Shown: positions 7,399-17,043, counted from the first letter of the stretch. The stretch is DNA of 43,951 nt from Methanogenium sp. MK-MG (GCF_009914725.1 NZ_JAAAWJ010000013.1:1-43951), one strand, 5' to 3'. Numbers and translations are program-made. Notes: a model not told the origin generated them from the sequence alone.

Positions 7399-8258
7399 GT
7401 GATCACTTCAATAAGCCTGAACCCCTCTGCTGCCACATGGAGTTCCAGTGGTATTCCGAATTCAGATAGTACAGAGAAGGCTTTGTTTCCAAGGGCAAAA
7501 ACACCCTTCCCCAGCATGGTCATGGACGCAGGAATGCCGTTGTCATCACATGCCTGTAATACCGGCCGTATTTCATCCGGTACAAGGCCGCTTCTCTCTG
7601 CAAACAGTCTTGATATACGGAATAAATCCTCCGGGCTCCCGGCGCATTCTGCCGTGTATGCCTCTGTGACGCGGGCCATATCTGCCGGAGATGTGATGAC
7701 GTCAGCGGTATGCAGTTCTCCAAAACTCAGTGCCGAGATGCAGACCCCGTCACCATTCATACGGGTGATGTCAGGGGTGATGCCGGGCTGCATCCGGCAG
7801 ACGATGCCGCCCCCGGTGCATGCGGCCACATCGCCCAGTCCGGTCTGATACTGCAGCTCGGACAGATGGGCCAGCCGGGCAATGGCATCGTCGGTAAGAT
7901 GGGTGTCAAAGAGTGCATTGGCAGCGGCGAGCGTTGCCAGCAGTGCTGCTGCTGACAGACCAAAACCGGCACCCGGCGGCAGGGACGTCACGGTCTTCAC
8001 CGCTGCCGTCACTCCCAGTCTCTTCAGTGCATACTCGATGGGCGGGGACGTATGGGCAATACAGGTCTCATCACCCGGACTGCGCTCAAGACAGACGGAG
8101 ACCGAGGTTCTGTCTGAGGGAGTGACCGTGGCATATACCCCTTTGTCGATGACAATGCCCCCGCCGCAGCTTCCGGTGGAATCCGGACTGTCCCCGTCAA
8201 CTCTCCGGAAATACCCGGATATGTGGCCGGGTGAAAAGCCTATAGCAGATGCTGCCAT
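7395..8258 (-). CDS. pantoate kinase (GHMP kinase family)
   Basis: It phosphorylates pantoate to 4-phosphopantoate, the first archaea-specific step of CoA synthesis. The GHMP kinase signature PPGAGFGLSAAALLA is present near residue 100, with the N-terminal FSPGHISGYF and a C-terminal glycine motif MTMLGKGVFAL. GHMP kinases commonly carry a PxxxGLGSSAA loop; here Phe/Leu replace part of it, as in archaeal pantoate kinases. I chose the ATG at 8258 (MAASAIGFSPGH), preceded by GGTGG; the open frame upstream to 8336 lies within coaBC. It overlaps coaBC upstream by 19 nt and the ligase downstream by 4 nt. Confidence 0.9.
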   Translation of the reverse strand: MAASAIGFSPGHISGYFRRVDGDSPDSTGSCGGGIVIDKGVYATVTPSDRTSVSVCLERSPGDETCIAHTSPPIEYALKRLGVTAAVKTVTSLPPGAGFGLSAAALLATLAAANALFDTHLTDDAIARLAHLSELQYQTGLGDVAACTGGGIVCRMQPGITPDITRMNGDGVCISALSFGELHTADVITSPADMARVTEAYTAECAGSPEDLFRISRLFAERSGLVPDEIRPVLQACDDNGIPASMTMLGKGVFALGNKAFSVLSEFGIPLELHVAAEGFRLIEVIT

Positions 8259-9394
8259 AGATGTTCTGCCACCTCTGCCTTTGTCCCTTCCGCATGCACG
8301 CAACTGTCTCTTGTAATGAGTTCGTATGCACCACAATCCGCTCCCAGTGTATCCGGGGTGTTGGCCGCCACCATGTCAGCACCTGCATCAAGCAGGTGTT
8401 GGGCTTCTTCTCTGCTCTTCCAGCCCAGTTTAAACCCGACAATAATTTTAGGGCGGTTCTCTGCCTGCATCACTTCCTGAATGATTTTGGGCTGTGGTAA
8501 GAGGTCAACAGATATGTTCTGCCCGCTGGGAATCTTCCCCTCGTGTACTGCCGGTGCGAAATCGGAGATGGCAGCCGCACTGATATAATAGTCAAATGTA
8601 TGTTCCGCACACAAGCGTAAGATACTGTTCAGCATGTCACCGGCAGACTCCGCATATACATTGCGTACATGAGGCACGGACAGAATGTCCCCGTGCACCA
8701 CCCAGACCTCTGCACCGAGGCGGGAGGCCTCGCGTGCCAGTTCTCTGCCCATTTTGCCGGTGGAACGTGTGGTCACGACCCGCACGTCATCCAGACGTTC
8801 GCGGCAGGGCCCGCTGGTGATGAGCACCGTCTTTCCCAGAAGAGGCATGCCGGACAGGGCCCGTTCCGTTTCATGCACAATTTGGTCGGTATCGGCAATC
8901 TTTGCCTTCCCCTCTTCGATGCGAGGGTCAACGATGGTGATTCCCCATTCTTTGAGGGTCTCAAGGCAGGCGCGGACACCGGGGTGGCGGTACATACTCT
9001 CGTGCATCGCAGGCACCAGAATGACAGGCGTCGTGCTTCCGATGGCCGTGGTGGCAAAGGTGGTCACCGGTGTGTCGTCGATGCCGTGGGCAATCTTGCA
9101 GATGGTGTTCGCCGTTGCAGGTGCGATTAACAGCAGGTCGGCACTCCCGCCATCACCGCAGTATGTGACATGCTCGACCAGTCCCCCGCACCGGGTCAGT
9201 GTCTCATGGCCGGTGGCATAGGTGATGGCATCCGGGTGCAGTATGCCGCATGCCGCACTCGTCATCACACCCTGCACGTCAGCACCGCAGCGCCGGAGTG
9301 CATGTGCCAGTTTTACACCATCAACCGCTGCAATGCTGCCGGTGATGCCCAAAACAATCTCTTTTCCTGCGAGTGTTGTGCGTATCGTATTCAT
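8240..9394 (-). CDS. coaBC: bifunctional phosphopantothenoylcysteine decarboxylase/phosphopantothenate--cysteine ligase
   Basis: It adds cysteine to 4'-phosphopantothenate and decarboxylates the product to 4'-phosphopantetheine. The N-terminal flavoprotein half (CoaC, about residues 1-185) begins LGITGSIAAVDGVKLAHAL and has LLLIAPATANTICKIAHGI and PAMHESMY, the counterpart of the PxMNxxMW active-site loop, here with His in place of Asn. The C-terminal half (CoaB, about 186-384) has LITSGPCRERLDDVRVVT, NRSTG-like TRSTGKMG, the ISAAAISDF motif and VGFKLGWK. The full length of 384 is normal. The 4-nt overlap with the Taw2 gene upstream and the 19-nt overlap with pantoate kinase downstream place it in one operon. 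Confidence 0.95.
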   Translation of the reverse strand: MNTIRTTLAGKEIVLGITGSIAAVDGVKLAHALRRCGADVQGVMTSAACGILHPDAITYATGHETLTRCGGLVEHVTYCGDGGSADLLLIAPATANTICKIAHGIDDTPVTTFATTAIGSTTPVILVPAMHESMYRHPGVRACLETLKEWGITIVDPRIEEGKAKIADTDQIVHETERALSGMPLLGKTVLITSGPCRERLDDVRVVTTRSTGKMGRELAREASRLGAEVWVVHGDILSVPHVRNVYAESAGDMLNSILRLCAEHTFDYYISAAAISDFAPAVHEGKIPSGQNISVDLLPQPKIIQEVMQAENRPKIIVGFKLGWKSREEAQHLLDAGADMVAANTPDTLGADCGAYELITRDSCVHAEGTKAEVAEHLWQHLL

Positions 9395-10275
9395 TGTATC
9401 ACCACATCATGCACCATGTGCCAGACGCCTGGTGCATACTTTTTGACCCGGTATGGTATAATCTCTGTGGAATAGCCTGCTTCAGCGCATATACGGGATA
9501 TTTCTTCTGACTGCTCCCCCAGCGTGTGGACATGCAGCACGGTCCCCGGCCGTACATGCGCACAGGCATCGGAAAGAAACACGGGTGCATCAAAATGGCC
9601 CATCAGGATGTGGTCATAGACGCCTCTCAGGCAGTCCCTGCAGTCTCCCCATTCCGGAGTGACTCCTGACGAAACGCCATTGGCAGCGGTATTTTTTTCA
9701 AGATAATAAAATGAATCGGGATTTATCTCCATCGCATGGACCGTTGCACCGTTCATTGCGGCAGGTATGGTGAAGTATCCGATGCCGGCAAACATATCCG
9801 CACAGCGTATCGCACGATTCTCTCCGGATTCCCTGATCAATCGGGAGATCCGTTGTTTTTCCTCACGGTTTCCCATGGCAAACATCACTTTGAGGGGATC
9901 TAAATAAAAAATAAAACCCGCTTCATGGTGGCAGACTTCACCGCATTCTCCGTAGACAAGCGTTGCCGCGGGGACTCGTTTCTCTCCGTGGTATCCGGAT
10001 ATATACACAATGCCGCGCGGATGCAGCCAGTCGCAGATATTGTTGATCTCCTGTTCTGTGGGGGGGATGCCATGCAGGATGACAACGTCACCGAGCATCT
10101 GGTATCCTCTCCCGGCATACGGTCTCTTCTCTGTGAGCACCTGATCTGCATCATACGTCTCTTTGACAGGAATGAATGCATCATTGCCTTTGACATACGG
10201 GCGGCGGGACGTATCCACCCATTCAGCATTCTTCAGGAGAGAAAGCATATCACGTGGATATTTCCGCACCCTCAT
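9391..10275 (-). CDS. taw2: Taw2-type tRNA(Phe) wyosine aminocarboxypropyltransferase
   Basis: The 294 residues have the Trm5/TYW2 layout: an N-terminal small domain, then a class I Rossmann SAM domain with CADMFAGIGYFTIPAA (motif I, near residue 160), AMEINPDSFYYLEKN and DHILMGHFD. The MGH sequence at motif IV is the feature that separates Taw2/TYW2 (MG[HY]) from the Trm5 methyltransferase (NLP). Taw2 moves the 3-amino-3-carboxypropyl group of SAM onto the wyosine precursor at G37 of tRNA-Phe. The start at 10275 lies 2 nt after the NMD3 stop, so the two genes are probably co-transcribed. Confusion with Trm5 is unlikely because of the MGH motif. Confidence 0.88.
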   Translation of the reverse strand: MRVRKYPRDMLSLLKNAEWVDTSRRPYVKGNDAFIPVKETYDADQVLTEKRPYAGRGYQMLGDVVILHGIPPTEQEINNICDWLHPRGIVYISGYHGEKRVPAATLVYGECGEVCHHEAGFIFYLDPLKVMFAMGNREEKQRISRLIRESGENRAIRCADMFAGIGYFTIPAAMNGATVHAMEINPDSFYYLEKNTAANGVSSGVTPEWGDCRDCLRGVYDHILMGHFDAPVFLSDACAHVRPGTVLHVHTLGEQSEEISRICAEAGYSTEIIPYRVKKYAPGVWHMVHDVVIQ

Positions 10276-10277
10276 TG

Positions 10278-11327
10278 TTATCCGACCAGAATGATCTCTT
10301 CTTCTTCGCGGTCACGAAGAAATTTTACCCGTTCATGTGGAGCAAGTCTCAGCCATGCATGTGCCTTTACTTCCTTTATATCGTACGAGACAGGATCAAG
10401 GATGCCTGCAATATCATTGTCGGTATAGGTGACATCAGCTCTTTCAGCATCCCCCACATTGCCAATCAGGCGGAATCCCTCATCATTTTCATGCAGGACA
10501 TTTGATCTGCCTTCACTCAGATCAAATACCCTGAGAAGGCCGGAATCGGTGCCTTTGACCTCGTAGTGTCTTTTATTAAAGACAATGACATCGCCTTTCC
10601 GGAACTGTGGAAGACGGAGGAGAACGTTGATGCGGTATACTTTTTTACCATCCTGCTCACCGATAAGTTTGGGATGCCGGGTGGATTTCCCGCCCATCTC
10701 GGTGATAATCTGCCGTACAATGAGATCACTCATACTGTGGCTTGAGACAACGATGTCCACACCATCACGCGTATCATCAATCCGCGTGATAAACGAGAGA
10801 CGCTCCCCTAATTGCTGCACACTCTCCTCAATATCATAGGCTATTTTTTCAGCCCGTTCCCGTTCAAAGGCATCAGGTCTCCGGCCGGTTGCGCGCACCT
10901 GAATGGTTGATGCATAATACCCGCCGGAGAACCGGCTGCACCTGTCGCAGTTCTCTTTCATCCAGACAATTAACGTCTCACAGGTTTTGTGCACCGGTTC
11001 GCCATACAGCATCCCTCTGACATAGATGGTGCATTGTGTGCGGTTGGGATTGGGGTCTCTGGTGCTGATAGCCAGTTCAATATCCTGCACATCAGCATGA
11101 ACGGACACCGCCCCGAATGCAAGTTCTTCGGCGAGTTTTTGGCGGTCATATGGCACATCAGTCCAGGTATTTACCTTTTTAATCGAACCGCAGGTGGGGC
11201 AGATGACGCAGGGCAGCCGTTTTTCACAGGTAACCCATTCAACAGCTGTTCTCAGGCATTTATTGCAAAAGCCTTCATTTTCGGTTTTGCCCCCGCATTT
11301 CGGGCAGAAATTTTCCTGTATTGTCAT
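10278..11327 (-). CDS. NMD3 homologue, large-subunit ribosome maturation factor
   Basis: The 349-residue protein starts with zinc-binding cysteine pairs: FCPKCGGKTENEGFCNKC (C8, C11, C21, C24) and a further CVICPTCG (near residue 40), as in the treble-clef region of NMD3. The central part carries OB/SH3-like domains seen in archaeal NMD3. In eukaryotes NMD3 exports the 60S subunit; archaeal homologues lack the export tail and are thought to work in subunit assembly or anti-association. It lies between DUF424 and Taw2 genes, all translation-linked. Confidence 0.9.
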   Translation of the reverse strand: MTIQENFCPKCGGKTENEGFCNKCLRTAVEWVTCEKRLPCVICPTCGSIKKVNTWTDVPYDRQKLAEELAFGAVSVHADVQDIELAISTRDPNPNRTQCTIYVRGMLYGEPVHKTCETLIVWMKENCDRCSRFSGGYYASTIQVRATGRRPDAFERERAEKIAYDIEESVQQLGERLSFITRIDDTRDGVDIVVSSHSMSDLIVRQIITEMGGKSTRHPKLIGEQDGKKVYRINVLLRLPQFRKGDVIVFNKRHYEVKGTDSGLLRVFDLSEGRSNVLHENDEGFRLIGNVGDAERADVTYTDNDIAGILDPVSYDIKEVKAHAWLRLAPHERVKFLRDREEEEIILVG

Positions 11328-11345
11328 ATTTATCTGTATCTCTCT

Positions 11346-11639
11346 TTAGGTACGGTAGATTTGGGCATGTGGGACATCCCCTATTCTCATATATCCGTTG
11401 TTATCAAGAATGCCACATTTTATTGCTGTCCTGACTGCTCTTTCTCCGATCAGGTTGCAGTTCGCCGCATGCTCAATTGCAACTGTTACCTCATCTTCTG
11501 TGCGGGGAGTATTGCCGTAGAATGCCTCAGTTACGTGTATGGTAAGATCCCCGTCTGTAAGGGTGGTGTTCAGAAGTTCTCTGTCGCATACCGCAACAAT
11601 GCCACTTACCCCTGAGTAGCGGTGTATCTTCATATACAT
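11346..11639 (-). CDS. DUF424 family protein
   Basis: The conserved core starts MKIHRYSGVSGIVAVCDREL and continues with DLTIHVTEAFYGN, CNLIGERAVRTAIKCGIL and ends VPHAQIYRT, which are DUF424 signatures. Its function is unknown; archaeal DUF424 genes usually sit next to translation genes, as here with NMD3. I chose ATG 11639 (MYMKIHR); the ATG at 11633 is equally possible. No ribosome binding site is visible and an AT-rich stretch lies about 25 nt upstream, so a leaderless message is likely. The longer frame reaching 11747 overlaps the TatD-like gene end and is not supported by similarity. Confidence 0.78.
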   Translation of the reverse strand: MYMKIHRYSGVSGIVAVCDRELLNTTLTDGDLTIHVTEAFYGNTPRTEDEVTVAIEHAANCNLIGERAVRTAIKCGILDNNGYMRIGDVPHAQIYRT

Positions 11640-11686
11640 GATGTATAGTATTTCGCAGGAATGATTAAAAATATGGGGAAAATAGC

Positions 11687-12517
11687 CTATGGGAGTGTTA
11701 TCTCCACACCGTATACCCTGGCGGGAGTTTTTGCATGTATGTTCCATGCGTCATCCTCACTGAATATGCCCTGTTCAAGATATTTCCGGGTATATCGTGG
11801 TACTGATTTCGGGCCGATGACTGCTCCCGGACGGGAGTTGTCATCCATATAGTCACTCTCCATCGTGAACTCAATATGGCTCTCTACCGCTGATGGTATA
11901 CTGTCAAGGCGGGCAAGAAGGGAGGGCATCAGGGGTGTATCCGGCATGCCAAAATGTTTGACCACGCGTTTTGGTGACATGCCAATACGTTTTGCCATAT
12001 CAGCCACATCGCTGCATGGCCCGGTCTCCGCATGTATCTGAAGAGCGCAGTCTGTGTCATGCGCAAGAGAGAGGGCGTGCTGTAAAATACGGTTCGATGT
12101 CTCCCATACATCCGGTTCGACCGGGTAATGCGGGCGCCCGGATTTAAGTGCGACTGCCGTATGTTCCTCCACATATTCCGCTGCAATGTCAAGGCCGCGT
12201 TTCATCACCTCTTCTGCATCAGATACAGACATCCGTTCGGTCAGTCTGCCGATCTCCGCCGGGTGAACGCCGAATATGGGAAAGACCACCACGCCAATTT
12301 CCCGTATGGCTGCGGCTGTCTCAAGGGTGATATCATATACCTCCCTGAACTCGTCTCCGGTTACCGGGTGTATATTGTGAGACCAGGATGGTTTGGTGAC
12401 GAGGAACATGTGGGTGCCGCCCGCCCTGAAAAAATCCTTGGCAGCCTCCGTTCCCCTACCATTCTCCCGGTCAATGTGAATATGGTCGTCAGTTACCGGG
12501 ATGCCCAGTCCGGTCAT
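11687..12517 (-). CDS. TatD-related metal-dependent hydrolase (COG1099-like)
   Basis: The 276-residue TIM-barrel amidohydrolase has the metal-binding sequence in the expected order: DDHIHID near residue 10, FGVHPAEIG near 83, LQIHAETGP near 163, KHFGMPD near 188 and the final acidic ESDYMDD near 222. This is the archaeal TatD-related branch, not a close bacterial TatD DNase; the substrate is unknown. It overlaps MptD upstream by 4 nt (ATGA). Start at the ATG 12517. Confidence 0.83.
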   Translation of the reverse strand: MTGLGIPVTDDHIHIDRENGRGTEAAKDFFRAGGTHMFLVTKPSWSHNIHPVTGDEFREVYDITLETAAAIREIGVVVFPIFGVHPAEIGRLTERMSVSDAEEVMKRGLDIAAEYVEEHTAVALKSGRPHYPVEPDVWETSNRILQHALSLAHDTDCALQIHAETGPCSDVADMAKRIGMSPKRVVKHFGMPDTPLMPSLLARLDSIPSAVESHIEFTMESDYMDDNSRPGAVIGPKSVPRYTRKYLEQGIFSEDDAWNIHAKTPARVYGVEITLP

Positions 12518-12843
12518 CTGATATCAAGAATTTCCATGAGGGGATATTCACCGTCATATTTCAGGGCTGCGGTGCATGTCGCGTCCCCTGCGGTGGTCTG
12601 AATCTCAACCTCAAGCATCTTTCCTGCCAGTTCACTGTAGCCGAAGGGATTTATTTCCATCATTTCGGTATTGATGGTGACAGAAACAGCATCCACACAG
12701 GGCTGCAGGGCGACGGCATTGGCAATGGCCGTCTCAACTGATTTGGCGGTGTCGGGCGATATCGGTGTGCCCACCCACTGGTGGTAGAGGGCACCAAGTT
12801 TAATTCCTGCCTCAAAGGCAGCCTGAATATCATCTCTTGTCAT
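12514..12843 (-). CDS. mptD: archaeal dihydroneopterin aldolase MptD (methanopterin biosynthesis)
   Basis: The 109-residue protein contains FEAGIKLGALYHQWVGTPIS near the N terminus, the hallmark of the archaeal MptD family (formerly DUF381), unrelated in sequence to bacterial FolB. MptD cleaves 7,8-dihydroneopterin to 6-hydroxymethyl-7,8-dihydropterin and glycolaldehyde, an early step to tetrahydromethanopterin, the C1 carrier in methanogenesis. It overlaps the TatD-related gene by 4 nt. Its presence supports the methanogen assignment. Confidence 0.9.
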   Translation of the reverse strand: MTRDDIQAAFEAGIKLGALYHQWVGTPISPDTAKSVETAIANAVALQPCVDAVSVTINTEMMEINPFGYSELAGKMLEVEIQTTAGDATCTAALKYDGEYPLMEILDIR

Positions 12844-12904
12844 TACAGATGGTTTCTCCGTTGAATCAATTAAATCAGTGGTTCCGGCTCATTGTGTTGT
12901 CTCT

Positions 12905-15034
12905 TTAATTGATGAGCCGTATGACCCCGTGACGGGGTTCAAGCGCTTCGCCCGATTTTGTCAGCTGGTCCACCATTTTTTCGATATCATCCTTTTTGTA
13001 TCCGGACGAGATCAGATGGCTGGTGATATCGGATATCTGTGCGAAGCCTTTGTCATCCGCCAGTTCACGGATGGTCTCTTTGAGAATTCGCGCAATGTCA
13101 CGGCGTTTCTTTGAGACACCGGTGACCAGTTTGTCAATATCGTAGGTGCCGGTTTCAGCGTCGTAGGCCACTTTCTTGAGGCACCGGTCGGCAATCTCTA
13201 TGACCCTGTCCGCGTCAGAAAATTCAATCTCATTACTGAGGCGTATGCGTGCACTCGCCTCCGAGAGACGCACCAGTCCCTCCAGCTGCCGCGCGGTGAC
13301 CGGCACCGGTTTGGTGTTATCATCCGCGAGACTTCTCAGGTTCAGATAATAACCGATGAGGTGTTCGCGGGCTTCATCAGAGAGTATTGGGAAACAATTC
13401 CGTTTTGCATAGGCAATGTATTTCCGGAAAATTGTAGGGTCTATCTCTGGTGTGACTGGTGCCAGCTGTCGTGTGATGTAATCTTCATCGATGCCTTCCA
13501 TCGGGAATTTTTTATTGTGCTGGATCAGTTCACCGACACTGTGGGATTTCAGGATATGTTCACCAATGGCACGGTCCAGTTTCTCTTCCGGTTTGTCCTC
13601 CATGATAAAGATGAGGTCAAAACGTGACAGGAGCGATGGTGGCATATTGATCTGCTCTGCAATAGGTGCATACTCGTCAAACCGCCCCATCTTCGGGTTT
13701 GCCGCCCCCAGAAGAGAACACCGTGACCTGAGAGTGGCGGTGATGCCTGCCTTTGCGATGGATATGGTCTGTTGTTCCATCGCTTCGTGCAGTGCACTGC
13801 GGTCTTCTTTTGCCATCTTGTCCATTTCATCAACCGCAGCGATACCCATGTCCGCAAGGACCAGCGCACCTGCCTCAAGTGTCCACCTGCCGTCACCGAA
13901 TTCATCCTTAACAGCAGTTGCGGTCAGCCCGGCGGAGGTGGATGATTTTCCACTGGTATAGATGCCGCGGGGAGATAACTTGATGACATACCTGAGCACC
14001 TGGGATTTTGCAATACCCGGGTCTCCGACAAGGAGCATATGGATGTCCCCGCGAAGACGACTGCCATCCGGCATCTCTTTGGAAATGCCCCCGAAGAGCA
14101 CGAGTGAGATTGCAGTTTTTACATCCTGCATGCCAAAGATGGAGGGTGCAATGGAGCGGGATATTTTTTCATAAATTTCGGGGTCTTTGCTCAGATTCAG
14201 TATTATTTCTTCATCCTGTTCTGAGATGGCAACCTCTTCGAACTCTTTTTCACCGATCTCAATTGAATTGGCTTCGATGTATATGTCAAAGAGTGTGCTT
14301 TTGTTGCCGTGATTCATCCGCTGGACAGAGCGGAGAATGCCGTTGATGATGACCCGGTCGCCCGGAGCAACGGTTCCGGTCAGGTCGTCTGTTACGTCAA
14401 CGTCAAGGGTCTGCGGCTGTTCACCGCCTCTCAGTCCTTCTGGTGATTCCTGTATGCGTAATTTCTGTGCATCGACAAAGGTGGACATGCCTGGCACGAG
14501 TTCCATTTTTGTTGCCCGTTCACACTGGGCGCACGGCCGGTAGGGTTCCTGAAACCGGGAATATTCCTGCCGGTAGGGTGCACTCATTGTACCGCACTGC
14601 AGGCACCGGAAGACTGCCTCGGTCAGTCGCGGACGCACTTCCGTTGTCTTCCTGAGAATTCCTTCAACCGAGATGAAGGAATTGATATGGTGGGCGCGTA
14701 TGTCACGGACATCTATTTTCCGGGGGAGGCAACGAAAGCGGACATTAATATTGTCAGCTTTTTCACTCTCATCCTTGGTAAAGATCAGATTGTGGTTTCT
14801 GATGGCGTCCTTTACATCCCCGATGACCTTTCCTGGGTTGTGCAGGACTTCATCTGCAATTTCAAGGCCGGTTTTCCCCCACAGGGAGAGTTCGCGGTAA
14901 TCAATCTCAAGGGATTTCAGATGCGGATACTGCGCACTGATCTCCCCCAGCTCTTTCCGGTAATGCTTCTTTAAAAAACTGTTCCAGTCGGCTGCACGGT
15001 CGGTAATCTCCAGATCATCAATATCTTCTTCCAC
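12905..15034 (-). CDS. mcm: MCM replicative helicase
   Basis: A full-length archaeal MCM unwinding DNA at the fork as a hexamer. Residues counted from the longer GTG start at 15052: N-terminal domain with a CxxC...CxxC zinc motif (C150, C153, C174, C177); Walker A GDPGIAKS (343-350); Walker B AAVDEMD (405-411); LGAANPK sensor (448-454); arginine finger SRFD (476-479); C-terminal winged helix. No intein interrupts it. Two starts are possible. GTG 15052 overlaps the RfcS stop (GTGA); GTG 15034 has AGGAGG nine nt before it and gives a family-like beginning VEEDIDDLE, so I prefer it. Coupled to the RfcS gene upstream, giving a replication mini-operon. Confidence 0.95.
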   Translation of the reverse strand: MEEDIDDLEITDRAADWNSFLKKHYRKELGEISAQYPHLKSLEIDYRELSLWGKTGLEIADEVLHNPGKVIGDVKDAIRNHNLIFTKDESEKADNINVRFRCLPRKIDVRDIRAHHINSFISVEGILRKTTEVRPRLTEAVFRCLQCGTMSAPYRQEYSRFQEPYRPCAQCERATKMELVPGMSTFVDAQKLRIQESPEGLRGGEQPQTLDVDVTDDLTGTVAPGDRVIINGILRSVQRMNHGNKSTLFDIYIEANSIEIGEKEFEEVAISEQDEEIILNLSKDPEIYEKISRSIAPSIFGMQDVKTAISLVLFGGISKEMPDGSRLRGDIHMLLVGDPGIAKSQVLRYVIKLSPRGIYTSGKSSTSAGLTATAVKDEFGDGRWTLEAGALVLADMGIAAVDEMDKMAKEDRSALHEAMEQQTISIAKAGITATLRSRCSLLGAANPKMGRFDEYAPIAEQINMPPSLLSRFDLIFIMEDKPEEKLDRAIGEHILKSHSVGELIQHNKKFPMEGIDEDYITRQLAPVTPEIDPTIFRKYIAYAKRNCFPILSDEAREHLIGYYLNLRSLADDNTKPVPVTARQLEGLVRLSEASARIRLSNEIEFSDADRVIEIADRCLKKVAYDAETGTYDIDKLVTGVSKKRRDIARILKETIRELADDKGFAQISDITSHLISSGYKKDDIEKMVDQLTKSGEALEPRHGVIRLIN

Positions 15035-15048
15035 CCGGATGTGCCTCC

Positions 15049-16017
15049 TCACTGTCTCGTGGCGTCAGCACTCAGTACAATATTTGCAATCAGTGCTTCC
15101 ATCTGTATCTCGCTGTTTGCCCCTTCACTGAGACGAAAGTCTGTTTCGCCAAGATGTGATATTAATTGTGTTTTTAGCCGGCGTTCAAGTGGAATACTGA
15201 TAATTGATCGGTACATCTGGTTGATCAGTTCGTTTGGCGCAATGCCCCGTGAATAGAGGAGTTCATGCACCAGCGCTTCCGCCCCTTCATAGTCACCGGC
15301 AACAGATGTCTGCATCAGCCCGACGATCTCTTCGGGACGTGCCGTCGATGTGATCTCATAGATCATATCTTCGTTTATCTGTTTGCTGACAATGGCAGCG
15401 CCCTGCAATGCATTGATGGCCTTTCTCATATCACCCTGTGCAACATAGACGATGGCATCCTCCGCTTCCGGGCTGCACACCAGTCCTTCCGTCTCTGTAA
15501 TACGGGATATTTCCGTCTGTATTGCCTCTTTTGAGAGAGGTCTGAACCGGTATATGGCACATCTGCTCTGAATGGGATCGATTATTTTTGACGAATAATT
15601 ACAGGAGAGAATGAATCTGCAGTTTGGTGCGTAATTTTCCATCGTACGGCGAAGTGCTGCCTGTGCATCAGGTGTCAGCGCGTCTGCCTCGTCAAGGAAA
15701 AGAATCTTAAATTCAGCTCCTCCAAGAGGTGCTGTACGCGCAAACTGTTTAATCTGGTTTCGTACGACATCGATGCCCCGTTCGTCAGATGCATTCAGTT
15801 CCCGGAAATTCATCTGCCAGGTATCCCCGAAAAATTCCCGTGCAAGAGCAATTGCCGATGTTGTCTTGCCGATACCGGCATTCCCGGTAAACATGAGATG
15901 CGGGAGGTTTCCTGATATAACATATGATTTCAGGCGGGAGACGATCTCGTCCTGCCCGACAACATCATCCAGCACCAACGGGCGGTATTTTTCAATCCAG
16001 ATTGTATTTGCAGTCAT
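15049..16017 (-). CDS. rfcS: replication factor C small subunit (clamp loader)
   Basis: The 322 residues are a canonical RFC small subunit: WIEKYRP start, DVVGQ, Walker [21 protein letters not shown], Walker [35 protein letters not shown] (sensor 1 and the SRC arginine finger) and a C-terminal collar. It loads the PCNA ring with the large subunit. It overlaps mcm downstream and has its own 181-nt upstream region shared with the divergent RPA-family gene. Compare the altered paralogue at 5676-6680. Confidence 0.96.
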   Translation of the reverse strand: MTANTIWIEKYRPLVLDDVVGQDEIVSRLKSYVISGNLPHLMFTGNAGIGKTTSAIALAREFFGDTWQMNFRELNASDERGIDVVRNQIKQFARTAPLGGAEFKILFLDEADALTPDAQAALRRTMENYAPNCRFILSCNYSSKIIDPIQSRCAIYRFRPLSKEAIQTEISRITETEGLVCSPEAEDAIVYVAQGDMRKAINALQGAAIVSKQINEDMIYEITSTARPEEIVGLMQTSVAGDYEGAEALVHELLYSRGIAPNELINQMYRSIISIPLERRLKTQLISHLGETDFRLSEGANSEIQMEALIANIVLSADATRQ

Positions 16018-16198
16018 TTGTTTTCCCCAACCCTGTAATCATATACCGGGAGACAGTGTGCACCTGTTGTTATCATATTCTGTACATAAAGAGTATTAGC
16101 TGATCGGTTGATGTCTGTGATCTGTAGTGGTGATCTATTATGCGCTTAACAGATAGAATATAGACTGTCCGGACAAAATGATACGATAAGGATAGTGT

Positions 16199-16888
16199 AT
16201 GGAACCGTACCTGAAAATATTTGCCGATGACCTGAATTCCGGGAGAAATGATGCACAGAGTAATGGAATTCGGACTCTTTCCGAAAGAAAGATTTCAAAA
16301 TGCCTTTTTTGCGGTGCACTCACTGAGATTCCGGATACCAATAAACCGGTTCTGAACCTTACTCTCTATGACCCGACGGGAATGCTGGTTGTGGGCTGCC
16401 ATACCGGCAATCCGGATATATCCTCATTTCTGAACGAGACTGCCCTTCCGGTTTTTGTTCTCTGTGCGGCAGGGATTCGCTGCACTGCAGACGAGTGCAT
16501 GCCGGTGCTGGAATCAATTGTTCCGGTCTCAAGAACGCTGCGTGACGGCTTTGTCGTCGCTGCGGCAGCAGACCTCATCGGACATCTTGAACATGCGGAT
16601 ACCTCTCCTGACAAAAAAGAGCGCATATGTGGTATGGCAGAGAAGGCACTGTCCACTCTTCTCACCAAAACGGAGGTCCCTGCGACACCGGACACCGCTG
16701 TATTTTTTCAGGTGAAAAAAGAGATTCGGGATATTTCTGATGATAAAAAGACCGTCGGTATTGAGGTATTGATTGAGGCAATGGGTTTGAAAGGGATTCC
16801 ACGGGAGACAACCCTTGCCGTTCTGAAAACAATGATCGATGACGGCGACTGCTATCAGCCAAAACCGGATGTCGTCAGACTGTTGTAG
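16199..16888 (+). CDS. RPA-family OB-fold protein (COG3390-like, RPA-associated)
   Basis: The 229-residue protein has an N-terminal OB-fold region (RKISKCLFCGALTEI... LTLYDPTGMLVVGCH... FLNETALPVFVLCAAGIRC) and a C-terminal winged-helix-like segment (EVLIEAMGLKGIPRETTLAVLKTMIDDGDCY). This layout matches archaeal RPA-associated proteins that sit with the single-stranded-DNA-binding RPA subunit; the larger RPA subunit gene is not seen here. It is divergent from the RfcS/MCM genes, which fits a replication or repair role. Exact subunit identity is inference. Confidence 0.7.
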   Translation: MEPYLKIFADDLNSGRNDAQSNGIRTLSERKISKCLFCGALTEIPDTNKPVLNLTLYDPTGMLVVGCHTGNPDISSFLNETALPVFVLCAAGIRCTADECMPVLESIVPVSRTLRDGFVVAAAADLIGHLEHADTSPDKKERICGMAEKALSTLLTKTEVPATPDTAVFFQVKKEIRDISDDKKTVGIEVLIEAMGLKGIPRETTLAVLKTMIDDGDCYQPKPDVVRLL

Positions 16889-17043
16889 AGAGATGACCCA
16901 ATAATTTTTCGGTGGGCCCTGGGCCTCTTATGTGAGACACATGCAGGATACGGGTTATTGCTGATGTGCATTTTTCTGTAATGCGAGCCTGAGCTTAAAG
17001 AAGGAAATACTATACCCATCTACATCAAAGCATTATTGATTCT

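Noticed and set aside
8259-8336. Upstream extension of the pantoate kinase frame
   Set aside because: It lies inside coaBC and has no family similarity; ATG 8258 gives the normal kinase start.
16889-17043. GGGCCCTGGGCC repeat and TATA-like sequence before the first acyl-CoA synthetase as an operator of the RHH type
   Set aside because: No GTGCACCA copy is present there; only a weak TGTGCAT, so I do not claim control by the RHH-enzyme.
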